DNA of 64,000 nt from Micromonospora sp. C95 (GTDB lineage: Bacteria > Actinomycetota > Actinomycetes > Mycobacteriales > Micromonosporaceae): NCBI RefSeq assembly GCF_018070465.1, contig NZ_JAGPXT010000005.1, forward strand, positions 124,001 through 188,000, in the 5' to 3' direction. The notes beneath the pieces are model-generated. The model was given only the letters and a program-made list of their open reading frames with translations. It searched no databases and had not been told where the DNA came from. Position 1 is the stretch's first letter. Each line of letters opens with the position of its first letter. The translations under genes were made by a program, and so were the position numbers. Positions 61,631-64,000 of this stretch are shown one piece after another.

Positions 61631-62698
61631 TCAGCCGGCCGTCGGCACCGGACCGACCGGCCCGTGCACCCGCGCCACCCAGGCGTCCGGTTCGCTCAGC
61701 TCGGACAGTCGGGGCAGAGTCAGCGGCGACTCGAAGACCCGGTTGAAGCCGGCCATGCCGACCCGGTCAACCACGGCGTGCACGAACTTGCGGCCCTCGG
61801 CGTACTGCCGCATCTTGACGTCGATGCCGATCAGCCGCCGGATCGCCTTCTCCACCGGGTTGCCGGCCTCGCGCCGCCGGTTGAAGCCGGCCCGGATGCG
61901 CTCCACGCTCGGGATCACCTGCGGCCCGACGCCGTCCATCACGAACTCGGCGTGCCCCTCGAGCAGGGTCATCAGGGCGGTCAGCCGGTCCAGCACGGCA
62001 CGCTGCGCCGGCGTCTGCACGATGTCCAGCACGCTGGACCGGCTCTGCGGGTCGCGGACCGCGTCCGCGAGGGTGCTCACCCCCCGACGCAGCCGCTCCA
62101 GCAGGTGCTCGCCACCCTGGGCGGCGTCGACGAACGCCTGCACCTCACCGAGGAAGTAGGCCCGCATCCAGGGGACGGCGGTGAACTGCGTGCGGTGGGT
62201 CACCTCGTGCAGGCAGACCCAGAGCCGGAAGTCGCGCGGATCCGCACCCAGCCTGCGCTCGACCTCGACGATGTTCGGCGCGACAAGCAGCAGTTGCCCC
62301 GGGTCGGCGGAGAAGACCTCGTACTGCCCGAGGACCCGGCCGGAGAGGTAGGCCAGCACGGTGCCGGCCTGCACCCCGGTCACCCGGGAACCGATCGCCT
62401 CGGTGAGCACGCCGGGTTGCTTGTCCTGCGCAAGCCGGCCGACCAGTGGGGTGATCACCTCGCGGAGGCCGGCGATGTTCGTCGCCGCCCAGTCACGGCG
62501 ATCGACCACCCGTACCGGCGGATGGGCGACCTGCGAGGTCAGCCCGGTGTAGTCGGCGACGTGCCCGGCCGCCTCGTCGGTCAGCCGGCGCAGCTCGGAA
62601 ACCACCTCGGTGGCCTCGGCGTACGTCACCCGGGGGCCCGATTTGCCCAGAGCCCCCGCGGTCGCGGTAGCCAGATCCCAGTCCACGAACTGCGCCAT
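61631..62698 (-). CDS. Zinc-dependent metalloprotease homologue (DUF2342 family)
   Basis: The 355-aa protein starts at ATG 62698 (FVDWDLATATAGAL) and carries HEVTHRTQF (HExxH, about residues 177-185), a second helix with EGHAEFVMDG providing a possible Glu ligand, and the conserved VKMRQYAEGRKF stretch. This is the actinobacterial DUF2342/coenzyme-F420-associated family, predicted peptidases of unknown substrate. It lies between dacB and tilS, its usual place in this phylum. Confidence 0.85.
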   Translation of the reverse strand: MAQFVDWDLATATAGALGKSGPRVTYAEATEVVSELRRLTDEAAGHVADYTGLTSQVAHPPVRVVDRRDWAATNIAGLREVITPLVGRLAQDKQPGVLTEAIGSRVTGVQAGTVLAYLSGRVLGQYEVFSADPGQLLLVAPNIVEVERRLGADPRDFRLWVCLHEVTHRTQFTAVPWMRAYFLGEVQAFVDAAQGGEHLLERLRRGVSTLADAVRDPQSRSSVLDIVQTPAQRAVLDRLTALMTLLEGHAEFVMDGVGPQVIPSVERIRAGFNRRREAGNPVEKAIRRLIGIDVKMRQYAEGRKFVHAVVDRVGMAGFNRVFESPLTLPRLSELSEPDAWVARVHGPVGPVPTAG

Positions 62699-62838
62699 GC
62701 AACCCACCGTACCCGCGCCGCGACACCCCACCCGGCCGGCCGGCGCAGTGCCGGTCCGCCGGCAGAGTCGCGCCGGTCCCGTCGCGGCCGTGACCCGCTC
62801 CACCGGAGCGCGACGCCGACCAGCGGCCGTCGAGCCGC

Positions 62839-64000
62839 TCAGCGGCAGCCGCAGCCGGCCAGGGCGGCGGCGATCCGGTCCAGCGCGGCCCGGGCCGGCT
62901 CCATGCCGTCCGGCGGCACGTCGTCGGTGAGCACCGCGAAGGTGAGCAGACGGCCATCGGCGGTGGTCACCACCCCCGCGATGGCGTGCACCCGGGTCAA
63001 CGTGCCGGTCTTGGCGCGGACCACACCGGCACCGGCGGCCGTGCCGGGCGCCGCGCCGTACCGGTCGCGCAGGGTGCCGGACCAGCCCGCGACCGGCAGC
63101 CCGCCGAAGATGCCGGCAAGCTCGGGCCGCTCCGGGCTCGCCGCGAGCGCCAGCAGTTCGGTCAGCAGGACCGGGCTGATCAGGTTCTGCCGGGACAGTC
63201 CGCTACCGTCCGCCAGCTCGAGCTCGCCTACCGGCAGACCCAGCTCGGACACCACCTCGGCCATCGCCGTCGCGGCACCGGCGAAGGAGGCGGGCTGGTC
63301 GCGAGCCAGGGCGACCTGGCGGGCCAGCGCCTCGGCGACGATGTTGTCACTCGCGCTGATCATGATGTCGACAAGTCGGATCAACGGCGGTGAGTACACC
63401 ACGCCGAGCTCGGCACCGGGTCCGGCGCTGCCGACCGGCGCCGTCGCTCCGGTCGTCGCGGTCGACGCCGGGGCGGTGCCCTTGCGTACGGTGTCGACCG
63501 GCACTCCGAGCAGTTTGGCGAAGGCACGGCCGGCGACCAGGTCCGGTTCGGCCACCCGTTCGGCCCAGCCCGCGCCGGCCTTCGGACTCTTGCGGGCCCC
63601 GTCGAGCATCAGCGGGGTGATCGCCCCGCCGTAGCCGCCGGTGGGGATGTCGTCGTCCCAGCCGGGTCCGTAAACCGGACCGGGGTAGCGCGAGGAGTCG
63701 ACGACGATCCTGGTGGGCGCGACTCCGCCCAGCGCTTCACGGACCTGCTCGGCGAGATCGGTGAGGCTGGCCGCCCCCGGGTAGAAGCCCTTCGCGTCGG
63801 CTGCCAACGTCGGATCCCCGCCGCCGACCAGAACCACCTCGCCGGGCTGCGTACCGGCCACCGCCCGGGTCGGGATCCGATGGCCAGGACCTCGGGCGGT
63901 CAGCACCGTCACGGCGGTCAACAGTTTGGTCACCGAGGCCGGCACGGTGCCCTCCCGGCCACCACGGTCGAAGAGCATCTCCCCGGTGAGGGCGTCGGCC
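62839..64000 (-). CDS. dacB: D-alanyl-D-alanine carboxypeptidase/endopeptidase (PBP4 type), 5' end outside the window
   Basis: The visible 386 residues (frame open through 64000) match the PBP4 class C penicillin-binding family. They contain the SxxK motif ASVTK (with ADALTGEMLFDRGG just before it), the SxN motif ISASDNI and the KTG box AKTGTL, with the extra domain between them and PDG, GLSRQNLIS near the end. The N-terminal part with the signal peptide lies beyond the window. PBP4 trims peptidoglycan cross-links. It heads the dacB-DUF2342-tilS unit. Confidence 0.92.
   Translation of the reverse strand, partial: ADALTGEMLFDRGGREGTVPASVTKLLTAVTVLTARGPGHRIPTRAVAGTQPGEVVLVGGGDPTLAADAKGFYPGAASLTDLAEQVREALGGVAPTRIVVDSSRYPGPVYGPGWDDDIPTGGYGGAITPLMLDGARKSPKAGAGWAERVAEPDLVAGRAFAKLLGVPVDTVRKGTAPASTATTGATAPVGSAGPGAELGVVYSPPLIRLVDIMISASDNIVAEALARQVALARDQPASFAGAATAMAEVVSELGLPVGELELADGSGLSRQNLISPVLLTELLALAASPERPELAGIFGGLPVAGWSGTLRDRYGAAPGTAAGAGVVRAKTGTLTRVHAIAGVVTTADGRLLTFAVLTDDVPPDGMEPARAALDRIAAALAGCGCR

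Noticed and set aside
1..64000. tRNA, rRNA, CRISPR arrays and insertion sequences
   Set aside because: No cloverleaf-like TTC-loop signatures, no regularly spaced repeats and no transposase-like protein were seen in any region.

Overview
The window is GC-rich chromosomal DNA from an actinobacterium, most probably Micromonosporaceae (Micromonospora/Salinispora type). Evidence: strongly G/C-biased third codon positions, frequent GTG starts, CarD, Lsr2, DisA/RadA, ClpC, a type III pantothenate kinase, actinobacterial DnaA boxes, and the orders carD-ispD-ispF, mutY near disA/radA, and ftsH/folE/folP/folB/folK. I found no rRNA, tRNA, CRISPR array, transposase or integrase.

Layout. 1-12 kb: a TPR fragment, ispF-ispD-carD, two membrane proteins, a four-gene lipid-quinone type cluster (type III PKS, acyl-CoA-dehydrogenase-like flavoprotein, methyltransferase and a divergent UbiA prenyltransferase), a lipoprotein, then radA and disA. 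11-20 kb: a secreted-domain protein, ACT protein and def (coupled), mutY, an exported C39-like peptidase, clpC, lsr2 and lysS. 20-28 kb: a methyltransferase, then cofactor genes coaX, nadC, nadB, panD, panC and a DUF2520 reductase-like gene, with a septum-formation-type lipoprotein among them. 28-31 kb: a MidA/NDUFAF7-type methyltransferase invaded by palindromic repeats, next to a stand-alone nuoD. 31-39 kb: a repeat-rich membrane protein, an osmoprotectant ABC importer whose ATPase is divergent from its permeases, and several membrane proteins.

39-57 kb is the most interesting part. The folate genes folP-folB-folK-DUF3180 (39-41 kb) and ftsH-folE (54-57 kb) lie on the minus strand in the order expected of one actinobacterial locus. 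About 12.7 kb, nearly all on the plus strand, separates folE from folP. This block encodes a type IV secretion-like set: a VirB2-like small protein, a PrgI/VirB3-like protein, an 18-codon micro-ORF, a 1099-aa VirB4-like ATPase, a VirB6/TrbL-like channel, a VirB8-like NTF2 protein, a lysozyme/M23 wall hydrolase and a duplicated-domain protein. It is followed by a second unit with an FtsK/EccC-like protein whose P-loops are degenerate, plus a membrane partner. I see no relaxase, VirB11 or intact coupling ATPase, so this looks like a domesticated or specialised translocation machine rather than a complete conjugative element.

57-64 kb: hpt, a 45-aa membrane protein, a GlxA-type regulator, a gamma-glutamyltransferase homologue overlapping tilS, a DUF2342-type metalloprotease homologue and a PBP4-type carboxypeptidase cut by the window end.

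Several genes appear to be leaderless, with a TAnnnT -10 element 6-7 nt before the start codon (disA, a methyltransferase, the GlxA-type regulator, possibly folP). Start sites were chosen by Shine-Dalgarno spacing, overlap and family length, and alternatives are stated.
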